Under the pieces are notes generated by a model. That model saw nothing but the letters and a program-made list of their open reading frames with translations, was not told the DNA's origin and searched no databases. A stretch of 64,000 nucleotides of DNA from Pseudomonas sp. Irchel 3E13 (lineage in GTDB: Bacteria > Pseudomonadota > Gammaproteobacteria > Pseudomonadales > Pseudomonadaceae), in the NCBI RefSeq assembly GCF_900187455.1, contig NZ_FYDX01000011.1, positions 186,001-250,000 on the forward strand. Reading direction: 5' to 3'. Shown here piece by piece: positions 33,368 through 41,225 of this stretch. The translations under genes and the position numbers were made by a program. Position 1 is the stretch's first letter. Each line of letters opens with the position of its first letter.

Positions 33368-33892
33368 TCAGTTGACGGGGCCGCTGGCCCACTGCGGGCA
33401 GGCGGCTTCTTCTATTTGCACCGGACAATGCACCGGAACCCGCTCGAACAGGCTCACCAGATCGGCATTGCGCAGGCGCACGCAGCCATGGGACAGCGGC
33501 ACGCCCATGGGTTCCGTGTCAGGTGTGCCATGCAGGTAAATATAACGACGGAAGGTGTCCACCGCACCGAGGCGGTTGCGGCCGGGCTCGCAGCCACTGA
33601 GCCAGAGAATTCGCGAGAGGATCCAGTCGCGCCCGGGAAATTGTGCGTGCAGGTCGGGGGTCCAGGTTTCGCCGGTCCAGCGTCGCCCGCGAAGCACCGC
33701 GCCTTGAGGCAGCCCGACGCCGATCTTCGCGCGCACCTGATGCAGGCCGCGCGGCGTGCAGCCGGAGCCGTTGTTTTCACCTGGACCATTGAGCGCCGTG
33801 GACACCGGCAGACGCACGACCAGACGGCCTTGGGAGAACCCGTAGAGGCATTGGTCAGCGAGGGAAATATGCAGCAGATCGAGAGTAGACAT
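33368..33892 (-). CDS. L,D-transpeptidase (YkuD) family protein without visible signal peptide
   Basis: The 174-residue protein is essentially one YkuD domain. The active-site motif is LSHGCVRLRN with the nucleophilic Cys near residue 138, preceded by the conserved HGT in RYIYLHGTPD. YkuD enzymes form 3-3 cross-links or attach lipoproteins in peptidoglycan, usually in the periplasm. Here the N-terminus (MSTLDLLHISLADQCLYGFS) is not a classical signal peptide, so location is unclear. A cytoplasmic LD-transpeptidase-like or carboxypeptidase role in recycling would fit its neighbour nagZ, but that is inference. Confidence 0.9.
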   Translation of the reverse strand: MSTLDLLHISLADQCLYGFSQGRLVVRLPVSTALNGPGENNGSGCTPRGLHQVRAKIGVGLPQGAVLRGRRWTGETWTPDLHAQFPGRDWILSRILWLSGCEPGRNRLGAVDTFRRYIYLHGTPDTEPMGVPLSHGCVRLRNADLVSLFERVPVHCPVQIEEAACPQWASGPVN

Positions 33893-33937
33893 GGGGCGCT
33901 AGCTTAGCCGAAGCCAGTCGTCGCGCCCAGTCGCGAA

Positions 33938-34651
33938 TCAGGCCTTGGCCGGTGCCGGCGCGCTACCTGACTTGTTGCGCGGACGCAGTTGCGCGGCAGC
34001 CATGGCCTCGTCGGTGACACCGCTGTCGGCACGCATGCCGGCGGCGAGAAACGGCACCATCAGGCGCATGACCTGCTCGATGGAGGTGTTGATGCCGAAA
34101 TCGGTTTCCGCGATGGCCCGCAGCGCCTTGATCCCCGACATGCTGAACGCCGCGGCACCAAGCATGAAGTGCACGCGCCAGAACAGCTCGATGGGCGGGA
34201 TGCGCGGAGCGGCTTCATTGACCAGCAGCATGTAGCGGCGGAACACTTTGCCATACATGTCTTCCAGGTAACGCCGCAAGTGCCCCTGGCTCTGACTGAA
34301 GGCCAGGCCCAGCAAACGCATGAAGATGGACAGGTCGTTGCCGCTGCGTGGCTGCACCACCAGCGCCTGCTCCACCAGCATCTCCAGCAGCTCTTCCAGG
34401 TTCGGCTTGTGCTCCGGACGCGCCTGTCGGCGATCCAGCTCACGCTCGAGGCTCTGGCAGAAAGGCCCGAGGAAACGCGAGAAGACCGCCTGGATCAGCG
34501 CCTTCTTCGAACCAAAGTGATAGTTGACCGCGGCCAGATTGACTCCGGCTTTGCTGGTGATCAGCCGCAACGACGTTTCAGCGAACCCTTTTTCCGCGAA
34601 CAGCTGCTCGGCAGCATCGAGAATGCGTTCAACGGTTTCCGATTGGGCCAT
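33938..34651 (-). CDS. psrA: TetR-family fatty-acid-responsive regulator PsrA
   Basis: PsrA represses its own gene and fatty-acid oxidation genes, and activates rpoS, in P. aeruginosa and P. putida; long-chain fatty acids release it. The 237-residue protein has a TetR helix-turn-helix (FAETSLRLITSKAGVNLAAV, then YHFGSKKALIQAVF). The large ligand domain contains LSIFMRLLGLAFSQSQGHLR and FWRVHFMLGAAAFSMSGIKA. GGTGG lies upstream of ATG 34651. Two operator-like GAAAC/GTTTC and CAAAC/GTTTG dyads are within 45 bases of the start. The adjacent divergent lexA and the fadBA operon in this window match the known psrA-lexA-sulA-topA-fadAB order. Confidence 0.95.
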   Translation of the reverse strand: MAQSETVERILDAAEQLFAEKGFAETSLRLITSKAGVNLAAVNYHFGSKKALIQAVFSRFLGPFCQSLERELDRRQARPEHKPNLEELLEMLVEQALVVQPRSGNDLSIFMRLLGLAFSQSQGHLRRYLEDMYGKVFRRYMLLVNEAAPRIPPIELFWRVHFMLGAAAFSMSGIKALRAIAETDFGINTSIEQVMRLMVPFLAAGMRADSGVTDEAMAAAQLRPRNKSGSAPAPAKA

Positions 34652-34666
34652 GGGTAATCCACCTGA

Positions 34667-34693
34667 CAAACAGTTGTTTGAAACATACGTTTC
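34667..34693. promoter_or_regulatory. Two abutting PsrA operators
   Basis: CAAAC-AGTT-GTTTG (34667-34680) and GAAAC-ATAC-GTTTC (34680-34693) both match the published PsrA consensus (C/G)AAAC-N4-GTTT(G/C) and share base 34680. They lie 15-43 bases upstream of the psrA start, as expected for autorepression. Confidence 0.85.
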
Positions 34694-34776
34694 ATGGTCG
34701 TGACTGTCAAGTCAGGCGGGCAATTAGATCACAGCTTCAGACGCCAGGCAGGCAAAGATCACCAGGCTTTTTCCTG

Positions 34777-34803
34777 CCGCTTGCCGCTTGATGCTTGCAG
34801 CTG
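34777..34803. repeat. CTTGCCGCTTGATGCTTGCAG-type repeat fragment
   Basis: The stretch from 34777 to 34803 is built of short CTTG/GCTTGCAGC units and resembles the second Pseudomonas intergenic repeat family, also present at 58450-58509. It is in the psrA-lexA divergent region. Confidence 0.4.
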
Positions 34804-34811
34804 CCCTTCTA

Positions 34812-34846
34812 CTGTATATAATCCCAGTCACTGTATAAAAAGACAG
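34812..34846 (+). promoter_or_regulatory. Two SOS (LexA) boxes before lexA
   Basis: CTG-N10-CAG occurs at 34812-34827 (TACTGTATATAATCCCAG context) and again at 34831-34846 (CTGTATAAAAAGACAG). Both match the LexA consensus CTGT-N8-ACAG closely; the first carries CCAG in place of ACAG. The second ends ten bases before the lexA ATG. Double boxes are typical of autoregulated lexA. Confidence 0.93.
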
Positions 34847-34856
34847 AGCCATCGAC

Positions 34857-35471
34857 ATGCTAAAACTGACGCCACGCCAAGCTGAGATTCTGGCTTTTAT
34901 CAAGCGCTGCCTGGAAGACAACGGCTTCCCCCCTACCCGGGCTGAAATCGCCCAGGAACTGGGCTTCAAGTCTCCCAACGCCGCCGAGGAGCACCTCAAG
35001 GCGCTGGCGCGAAAAGGCGCCATCGAAATGACCCCCGGTGCTTCCCGCGGCATTCGCATCCCCGGCTTCGAAGCACGCCAGAGCCAGGACGACAGCTCGC
35101 TGCCGATCATCGGTCGCGTGGCCGCCGGCGCGCCGATCCTCGCCCAGCAACACATCGAGGAATCCTGCGCCATCAACCCCACCTTCTTCCATCCTCGCGC
35201 CGACTACCTGCTACGCGTGCACGGCATGAGCATGAAGGACGTCGGCATTTACGACGGCGACCTGCTGGCCATACACACCTGCCGTGAAGCGCGCAATGGT
35301 CAGATCGTCGTAGCCCGACTGGGTGACGAAGTGACGGTCAAGCGCTTCAAACGTGAAGGCAGCAAGGTCTGGCTGCTTGCGGAGAATCCCGAATTCGCGC
35401 CCATCGAGGTGAACCTGAAAGAACAGGATCTGGTGATCGAGGGTTTGAGTGTCGGCGTCATTCGCCGATAA
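34857..35471 (+). CDS. lexA: SOS repressor LexA
   Basis: LexA represses SOS genes and cleaves itself when RecA filaments form on damaged DNA. The 204-residue protein has the winged helix at residues 1-65 (LTPRQAEILAFIKRCLEDNG), the Ala90-Gly91 cleavage site in GRVAAGAP, the catalytic Ser125 in VHGMSMKD and Lys162 in VTVKRFKR. Two SOS boxes lie just upstream. sulA follows with 13 bases between the stop and its ATG, so one damage-inducible transcript carries both, the standard Pseudomonas arrangement. Confidence 0.98.
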   Translation: MLKLTPRQAEILAFIKRCLEDNGFPPTRAEIAQELGFKSPNAAEEHLKALARKGAIEMTPGASRGIRIPGFEARQSQDDSSLPIIGRVAAGAPILAQQHIEESCAINPTFFHPRADYLLRVHGMSMKDVGIYDGDLLAIHTCREARNGQIVVARLGDEVTVKRFKREGSKVWLLAENPEFAPIEVNLKEQDLVIEGLSVGVIRR

Positions 35472-35484
35472 ATCAGGAGGCGTC

Positions 35485-35958
35485 ATGCAGTTTCCACACG
35501 CACCACAGCAAGTACAGTTAACCCTGTTCGAGGCATTCCTGGCCCAGCCGGTCCTGCCGAAGCTGAAAACCGAAGCGCCCGCACGCGTCAGCAGCACCCC
35601 GGACGCGTTCAGCGAGTTGTCTTTCCGTGGTGCGCTGGAGCACTGCCAGAATCTGCTGGCGCCGATCCTGCGTGAGCTGAGTGAAGAACAGGATGCCCGC
35701 TGGCTGACCCTGATCGCCCCGCCCGCCAGCCTGACGCAGACCTGGCTGCGCGAAGCCGGGCTCAACCGCGAACGTATCCTGATCCTGCAACCACGCGGCA
35801 ATCAAAGCGCGATGCAACTGGCCTGCGACGCCCTGCGCCTGGGCCGCAGCCACACCGTGGTGAGCTGGCTGAACCCGGTCAGCGCCGCCGCGCGGCAACA
35901 ACTGACCCGTGCCGCACGCGCCGGTAGCGCGCAAAGCCTGAATATTCGTTTGGGCTGA
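35485..35958 (+). CDS. sulA: SOS-induced cell-division inhibitor SulA
   Basis: SulA binds FtsZ and blocks ring formation after DNA damage. The 157-residue protein contains the SulA/RecA-like segment WLTLIAPPASLTQTWLREAG and the later SHTVVSWLNPVSAAARQQL, which form the FtsZ-binding face. ATG at 35485 has a perfect AGGAGG upstream; the frame is open to 35449 but inside lexA. It is under the control of the lexA SOS boxes. It converges on a small conserved gene, with a nine-bp hairpin between them. Confidence 0.93.
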   Translation: MQFPHAPQQVQLTLFEAFLAQPVLPKLKTEAPARVSSTPDAFSELSFRGALEHCQNLLAPILRELSEEQDARWLTLIAPPASLTQTWLREAGLNRERILILQPRGNQSAMQLACDALRLGRSHTVVSWLNPVSAAARQQLTRAARAGSAQSLNIRLG

Positions 35959-35983
35959 TACTTGAATTGACCCGCGAGAGTCC

Positions 35984-36006
35984 GGCTTCCTCATTGCGAG
36001 GAAGCC
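35984..36006. terminator. Hairpin between convergent sulA and the small gene at 36016
   Basis: GGCTTCCTC (35984-35992) pairs perfectly with GAGGAAGCC (35998-36006). No T-run follows on either strand. The position between two convergent stop codons supports a terminator or 3'-end function. Confidence 0.65.
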
Positions 36007-36015
36007 CGGTCACCA

Positions 36016-36249
36016 TCAATGAAGGACCCGCGGACCTTCGTCCCGCTCGATCTCACCTTCCACCAGACGACCTGCCATCTGCACGCCAACGCTGAGCATG
36101 GCCTTGGCCACCTCTACATGCTGGCCCTGCAGGAACGCCTTGGCATCTTCGGAGAAGTTCAGGGTTACCAACGAACCCTCGTCCTCGGCACGGCGCAGCT
36201 CGATCCGGCCATCAGGCAACTCGACAATTTCTAGAAAGGACGTGGGCAT
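36016..36249 (-). CDS. Small conserved Pseudomonas protein of unknown function
   Basis: The 77-residue protein reads as a real gene: it is conserved in memory at this site in other pseudomonads (PA3009 position). It opens with a beta-rich half (SFLEIVELPDGRIELRRAED, then SLVTLNFSEDAKAFL) and closes with an amphipathic helix (VEVAKAMLSVGVQMAGRLVE) and an acidic/basic tail. It has no signal peptide, cysteine or known motif. It may be co-transcribed with the DUF6586 gene 51 bases upstream. No function can be stated. Confidence 0.8.
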   Translation of the reverse strand: MPTSFLEIVELPDGRIELRRAEDEGSLVTLNFSEDAKAFLQGQHVEVAKAMLSVGVQMAGRLVEGEIERDEGPRVLH

Positions 36250-36300
36250 ATCAGGAATGTTCTCCAGGAAAGACCGGCATTGTAACAGTGACCGTTACGA

Positions 36301-36822
36301 TCAGCACTCACTCAACCCCTCGCGAAAACGGACGGTAAGCTTCTTCAGATTCTGCCGCCACTCCTCCAATTCCTCCCGAGAAAGCGGTGCCACCTCGGGT
36401 GCGTCGAGGCTGACAGCATGAATCAACGGCTGAGTAACATCGCCTTTCGGGGCTTTTGTTGCGACCGGCGGTTTGAACAAATCGGAATAAGCTTTTAACA
36501 GTCGTGCCAGCCAGGTCTCTGATTGCTGGGCCAGTTCCACCAGTTCGGCCATTTCCGGAATGGCGATCGCTTCCAGCACCTCAGGGGTCAGCAAGGCCTC
36601 AGCCCGTGGCGCGGCGGCCTGTGGCAACCGATAGAAGCCGGCGATTTCATGGCACAGCCCCAGCAGTGCACCGTAGAGGTGAAACAACGCTGACTCGCGC
36701 TCGGCCTGGAGCAGCGCCTGGGCGTTCATGGCCCGACTCTCCTGAGCCTTGCCCATACCTTCAAGCGCAAGGCCAGCGAAGAAAATTTTCTGATTGGTAC
36801 GGGTATAGAGTTCCTGGGCCAT
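36301..36822 (-). CDS. DUF6586 family protein
   Basis: The 173-residue protein is almost wholly alpha-helical. It starts AQELYTRTNQKIFFAGLALE, continues with LLQAERESALFHLYGALLGL, and ends with a charged helix REELEEWRQNLKKLTVRFRE. This pattern is found at the same place (next to topA) in pseudomonads and is catalogued as DUF6586. GGAGAG precedes the ATG at 36822; the frame is open to 36954 but would run through the topA terminator. There are no membrane segments. The function is unknown. Confidence 0.85.
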   Translation of the reverse strand: MAQELYTRTNQKIFFAGLALEGMGKAQESRAMNAQALLQAERESALFHLYGALLGLCHEIAGFYRLPQAAAPRAEALLTPEVLEAIAIPEMAELVELAQQSETWLARLLKAYSDLFKPPVATKAPKGDVTQPLIHAVSLDAPEVAPLSREELEEWRQNLKKLTVRFREGLSEC

Positions 36823-36924
36823 GAAGGCGCTCTCCGATAAGGCTGCGGGGCGAGGTCTGTCAGTTTCGGGGAAGCGTTTCCCCCGCGCAAGGATCTGTGA
36901 TGGATAAGGTCCGTCCAGACAAAC

Positions 36925-36957
36925 AAAAAAGCCGTGTCCGACACTGTCAGACACGGC
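36925..36957 (-). terminator. Intrinsic terminator of topA
   Basis: On the minus strand GCCGTGTC and GACACGGC form an eight-bp stem with an 11-base loop, followed by six T residues. It sits 23 bases after the topA stop. Confidence 0.93.
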
Positions 36958-36979
36958 CCTCGAACGCGAAGATCAGCGC

Positions 36980-39589
36980 TTAGCGCTTGTCTTCGATCTT
37001 CCACGCATTGCCGTCATAGAACGCACGCCAGCCGGTCGGCTTGCCTTCCACTTCGGTCTGCACGTACTGCTCCTTGGTCTTGCGGCTGTAGCGAATCACC
37101 GCCGGGCGACCATCCGGATCCTTCTGCGGCGCTTCGCAAAGGAAGTGGTACTTCGGATCGATCTCATGCTTGTGCGGGATGATCTCGATCACCAGCGGCG
37201 CGCGGGTTTCGCGGTTTTTCGGGAACTGGCTGGCAGCCAGGAACAGCCCGGAAGCACCGTCACGCAGCACGTAGGTGTCGTTGACCTTCTCGCACTTGAG
37301 CTCCGGCATGTCCACCTTGTCCATCTTCGGTGGCGCTGCTTCGCCGTTCTTGAGCAGCTTGCGGGTGTTCTTGCACTCCGAGTTGGTGCAACCGAAGAAC
37401 TTGCCGAAACGCCCGGTCTTGAGCTGCATTTCACTGCCGCACTTGTCGCATTCCAGGCTCGGACCTTCGTAGCCCTTGATCCGGTAGTTGCCTTCCTCGA
37501 TCTCGTAGCCGGTGCAGTCCGGGTTGTTGCCACAGATGTGCAGCTTGCGCTTCTCGTCCAGCAGGTAGGCATCCATCGCCGTCGAGCAGATCGGGCAACG
37601 GTGCTTGCCAAGCAGCACGAGGGATTCGGACTCGCCTTCGTCATCCGCGGCAATCTCGTCGCCCGGCACCAGGTTCACGGTGGCCTTGCAGCGCTCTTTC
37701 GGCGGCAGGCTGTAGCCCGAGCAACCGAGGAACACACCGGTGGACGCGGTGCGGATCATCATGTGCCGGCCGCATTCCTTGCATGGAATGTCGGTCGGGG
37801 TCGGCTGGTTAGCGCGCATGCCGTTTTCGCTGGCCTCGGCGACCTGCAGCTTCTTGCTGAAATCACCGTAGAACTCGTCCAGCACGTTCTTCCAGTCACG
37901 CTCGCCATGGGCCACGTCGTCGAGGTTCTCCTCCATGCCGGCGGTGAAGCCGTAGTCCATGAGGTTGGAGAAGCTCTCCGACAGGCGCTCGGTGACAATG
38001 TCGCCCATCTTCTCGGAGTAGAAGCGGCGGTTGTGCAGGGTCACGTAGCCGCGGTCCTGGATGGTGGAAATGATTGCCGCGTAGGTCGATGGACGACCGA
38101 TACCGCGTTTTTCCATTTCCTTGACCAGACTTGCCTCGGAGTAACGCGCAGGCGGCTTGGTGAAGTGCTGGCTCGGATCAATCTGGATCAGCTTGAGCAC
38201 TTCGCCCTGGTTCATTTCCGGCAGAACGTCGTCGTCGCCCGGTTTGCTTTGCTGCGGCAGCACCCGGGTGTAACCGTCGAACTTGAGGATGCGGCCCTTG
38301 GCGCGCAGCTCGAAATCACCTGCGGCAACGCTGACAGTGGTCGACAGGTACTGCGCCGGTGGCATCTGGCAGGCCAGGAACTGACGCCAGATCAGCTCGT
38401 ACAGGCGCTCTGCATCGCGCTCCATGCCGCTGAGCTTGCTCGGATGGGTATTGACGTCGGAAGGACGAATCGCTTCGTGCGCCTCCTGGGCGCCTTCCTT
38501 GCTGCCGTAGACCAGCGGGGCCTCGGGCAGGTATTTCTTGCCGAATTCGCTTTCGATGTAGCTGCGCGCCATCTCCAGTGCGTCCGTCGACAGGTTGGTC
38601 GAGTCGGTACGCATATAGGTGATGTAGCCCGCTTCATAGAGCCGTTGCGCCATCATCATGGTCTTCTTCACGCCGAAGCCGAGGCGATTGCTCGCCGCCT
38701 GCTGCAGGGTCGAAGTGATGAAGGGTGCCGACGGCTTGCTGCTGGTCGGGCGGTCTTCGCGCTTGGCCACGGTGTAGCTGGAAGACTTGAGCTTTTCCAG
38801 GGCCGCCATGGCCTGTGCTTCGTTCAGCGGCTTGAAGGCCTCGCCTTTTTCCCGGGCAACCTCGAAGCGCACCTTGGCGTTCTTGGCAGTACCGAGGTCA
38901 GCGTGGACTTCCCAGTATTCTTCCGGGATGAAGGCACGGATTTCCCGCTCACGCTCCACCACCAGCTTCACGGCTACCGACTGCACGCGGCCGGCCGACA
39001 GGCCCCGGGCAATCTTCTGCCACAGCAGCGGCGAGACCATGTAACCGACCACGCGGTCGAGGAAGCGGCGGGCCTGCTGCGCGTTGACCCGGTCGATATC
39101 CAGCTCGCCTGGCTGGGAGAAAGCTTCCTGGATGGCCTTCTTGGTGATTTCGTTGAACACCACGCGCTTGTAGCGGCTGTCATCCCCACCGATGGCTTCC
39201 CGCAGGTGCCAGGCAATGGCTTCCCCTTCGCGGTCCAAGTCGGTTGCGAGATAGATGGTGTCGGCATCCTTGGCGAGGCGGCGCAGCTCCTCGATCACCT
39301 TCTCCTTGCCCGGGAGAATCTCGTACTTGGCTTTCCAGCCATGATCGGGATCGACACCCATGCGGGCGACCAGTTGCTTGCGCGCCTTTTCCTTGGGCGA
39401 CAGCGCCGGGGCCTCGCCCGCGGTCTTGCCACGCTTGGCAGCCGGTTCCTTGGTGGCACTGGCCGAACCGCTGGTGGGCAGGTCTCGGATATGGCCGATA
39501 CTCGACTTCACCACGTACTGGTTGCCCAGGTACTTGTTGATGGTCTTGGCCTTAGCCGGGGATTCCACAATGACCAGCGATTTGCCCAT
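36980..39589 (-). CDS. topA: DNA topoisomerase I
   Basis: TopA relaxes negative supercoils. The 869-residue protein has the Toprim start KSLVIVESPAKAKTINKYLG and the acidic triad in ATDLDREGEAIAWHL. The catalytic tyrosine is in GYITYMRTDSTNLS (near 325). Three C-terminal zinc-ribbon units have Cys pairs, for example CKECGRHM, CPICSTAM, and CDKCGSEMQ with CTNSEC. A Lys/Ala-rich insertion near residues 45-75 (ATKEPAAKRGKTAGEAPA) is longer than in E. coli TopA. An AT palindrome CTATATATAG at 39650-39659 upstream probably belongs to its promoter. A strong terminator follows. Confidence 0.98.
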   Translation of the reverse strand: MGKSLVIVESPAKAKTINKYLGNQYVVKSSIGHIRDLPTSGSASATKEPAAKRGKTAGEAPALSPKEKARKQLVARMGVDPDHGWKAKYEILPGKEKVIEELRRLAKDADTIYLATDLDREGEAIAWHLREAIGGDDSRYKRVVFNEITKKAIQEAFSQPGELDIDRVNAQQARRFLDRVVGYMVSPLLWQKIARGLSAGRVQSVAVKLVVEREREIRAFIPEEYWEVHADLGTAKNAKVRFEVAREKGEAFKPLNEAQAMAALEKLKSSSYTVAKREDRPTSSKPSAPFITSTLQQAASNRLGFGVKKTMMMAQRLYEAGYITYMRTDSTNLSTDALEMARSYIESEFGKKYLPEAPLVYGSKEGAQEAHEAIRPSDVNTHPSKLSGMERDAERLYELIWRQFLACQMPPAQYLSTTVSVAAGDFELRAKGRILKFDGYTRVLPQQSKPGDDDVLPEMNQGEVLKLIQIDPSQHFTKPPARYSEASLVKEMEKRGIGRPSTYAAIISTIQDRGYVTLHNRRFYSEKMGDIVTERLSESFSNLMDYGFTAGMEENLDDVAHGERDWKNVLDEFYGDFSKKLQVAEASENGMRANQPTPTDIPCKECGRHMMIRTASTGVFLGCSGYSLPPKERCKATVNLVPGDEIAADDEGESESLVLLGKHRCPICSTAMDAYLLDEKRKLHICGNNPDCTGYEIEEGNYRIKGYEGPSLECDKCGSEMQLKTGRFGKFFGCTNSECKNTRKLLKNGEAAPPKMDKVDMPELKCEKVNDTYVLRDGASGLFLAASQFPKNRETRAPLVIEIIPHKHEIDPKYHFLCEAPQKDPDGRPAVIRYSRKTKEQYVQTEVEGKPTGWRAFYDGNAWKIEDKR

Positions 39590-39689
39590 GGATCGGAAAA
39601 TTCCTGAATACTGAAAATAAAAACACGGCAGGTACCTGACGCGGCACCGCTATATATAGTGGCTATAGAATGAGGTCAAGCGCGGGAGT

Positions 39690-39941
39690 TCAGCCGCCTG
39701 CACCATCCGGACGGGAAAACAGTGTCGTTTCCGCCTCAATCAAAGCAAAGCGTGGCACCTGCTCGCCGTCAACTTCGACCGACTCGAGAAACATCGAAAG
39801 AGGCCTGACCCAAAGACCGAATTCGCCGTACAGGGCTTGGTAAAACACCACCCACTCCTCGGTCTCGGAATGCTGTGCAACGCTGAAGACACGGTACTCA
39901 GGCCCCTTGTAGTGCCGGTATACGCCTGGTTGTATCTGCAT
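39690..39941 (-). CDS. DUF1653 domain protein
   Basis: The 83-residue protein is one DUF1653 domain: QPGVYRHYKGPEYRVFSVAQ followed by EEWVVFYQALYGEFGLWVRP and a C-terminal PRFALIEAE. The family is small, beta-rich and without assigned activity; the aromatic surface suggests ligand or nucleic-acid contact, which is only a guess. ATG at 39941 with GAGGG upstream is chosen because the domain begins there; the frame runs back to 40145 inside fadA. It lies between topA and the fadA terminator, so it has its own promoter or depends on read-through. Confidence 0.88.
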   Translation of the reverse strand: MQIQPGVYRHYKGPEYRVFSVAQHSETEEWVVFYQALYGEFGLWVRPLSMFLESVEVDGEQVPRFALIEAETTLFSRPDGAGG

Positions 39942-39970
39942 GCCGCTGGCCCTCTTGAAAAAAAATTCCG

Positions 39971-40001
39971 AAAAAACAAAAACCGGGGCACCAGGCCCCG
40001 G
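39971..40001 (-). terminator. Intrinsic terminator of fadBA
   Basis: On the minus strand CCGGGGC and GCCCCGG form a seven-bp stem with a short loop, followed by TTTTTG and further T residues. It lies 17 bases after the fadA stop. Confidence 0.93.
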
Positions 40002-40018
40002 TTTGGTCAACCACGCGA

Positions 40019-41194
40019 TCAGACGCGCTCGAAGACCGTGGTGATACCCTGACCGAGGCCGACGCACATGGTCGACACGCCGAAGGTACCGCCGTTCTGC
40101 TTCATGACGTTGAGCAGAGTGCCGGAAATCCGTGCACCCGAGCAACCGAACGGATGGCCCAAAGCAATCGCGCCGCCGTGCAGGTTAACCTTCTCGTCCA
40201 TCTTGTCGAGCACTTTCAGATCCTTCAGCACCGGCAGGGCCTGTGCAGCGAAGGCTTCGTTGAGCTCGAAGAAGTCGATGTCGGCAATGCTCAGACCCGC
40301 GCGTTTGAGCGCTTTCTGGGTCGCCGGCACCGGGCCGTACCCCATGATCGCCGGGTCGACACCGGCCACCGCCATCGAGCGGATCACGGCCAGCGGCTGG
40401 ATGCCCAGGTCCTGGGCACGCTGGGCCGACATCACGATCATGCACGAAGCGCCATCGGTGATCTGCGAGGAAGTACCCGCAGTCACGGTCCCGCCTTTCG
40501 GGTTGAACGCAGGGCGCAGTGCAGCCAGGCTTTCCAGGGTGGTGTCCGGACGAATGGTTTCATCGTAGTCGAAGACCTTGAGGAAGCCATTCTCGTCGTA
40601 ACCCTGCATCGGGATGATCTCGTCCTTGAACTTGCCTTCCACGGTCGCCTTGTGGGCGAGCTGGTGGGAGCGCAGACCGAACAGATCCTGCTGTTCACGG
40701 CTGATGCCGTGCATTTTGCCGAGCATCTCGGCGGTCAGGCCCATCATGCCCGACGCCTTGGCGGCGTACAGCGACATGTGCGGGTTCGGATCGACGCCGT
40801 GCATCATGCTGACGTGGCCCATGTGCTCGACACCACCGACGACGAACACATCACCGTTGCCGGTCATGATCGCCTGAGCGGCGGTGTGCAGCGCGCTCAT
40901 GGACGAGCCGCACAGGCGGCTGACGGTCTGGCCCGCAGCAGTGTGCGGGATCTGGGTCATCAGCGACGCCATGCGCGCGATGTTCCAGCCCTGCTCCAGG
41001 GTCTGGTTCACACAGCCCCAGATCACGTCCTCGACTTCAGCCGGGTCGACCTTGCTGTTGCGCTCCAGGACCTTGCTGATCAGGTGCGCGGACATGTCTT
41101 CGGCGCGGGTATTGCGGTGCATGCCACCCTTGGAGCGGCCCATCGGTGTGCGACCGAAGTCGACAATCACCACGTCTCTTGGATTCAGGCTCAT
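40019..41194 (-). CDS. fadA: 3-ketoacyl-CoA thiolase, fatty-acid oxidation complex beta subunit
   Basis: FadA splits 3-ketoacyl-CoA with CoA to release acetyl-CoA, the last step of each beta-oxidation round. The 391-residue thiolase has the acyl-accepting Cys95 in QTVSRLCGSSMSALHTAAQA, the GGVEHMGHVSM loop, the NEAFAAQALPVL segment and the C-terminal base pair in ALGHPFGCSGAR and CVGLGQG. It is 31 bases downstream of fadB and forms the alpha2-beta2 complex with it. In P. aeruginosa this operon is fadBA5, repressed by PsrA, whose gene is also in this window. Confidence 0.98.
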   Translation of the reverse strand: MSLNPRDVVIVDFGRTPMGRSKGGMHRNTRAEDMSAHLISKVLERNSKVDPAEVEDVIWGCVNQTLEQGWNIARMASLMTQIPHTAAGQTVSRLCGSSMSALHTAAQAIMTGNGDVFVVGGVEHMGHVSMMHGVDPNPHMSLYAAKASGMMGLTAEMLGKMHGISREQQDLFGLRSHQLAHKATVEGKFKDEIIPMQGYDENGFLKVFDYDETIRPDTTLESLAALRPAFNPKGGTVTAGTSSQITDGASCMIVMSAQRAQDLGIQPLAVIRSMAVAGVDPAIMGYGPVPATQKALKRAGLSIADIDFFELNEAFAAQALPVLKDLKVLDKMDEKVNLHGGAIALGHPFGCSGARISGTLLNVMKQNGGTFGVSTMCVGLGQGITTVFERV

Positions 41195-41225
41195 ATATTT
41201 TCTCTCGCTCTATACCGTTGGGCGC

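Noticed and set aside
37145..39607. 820-codon frame opposite topA
   Set aside because: Antisense shadow of topA; no motif and no ribosome binding site.
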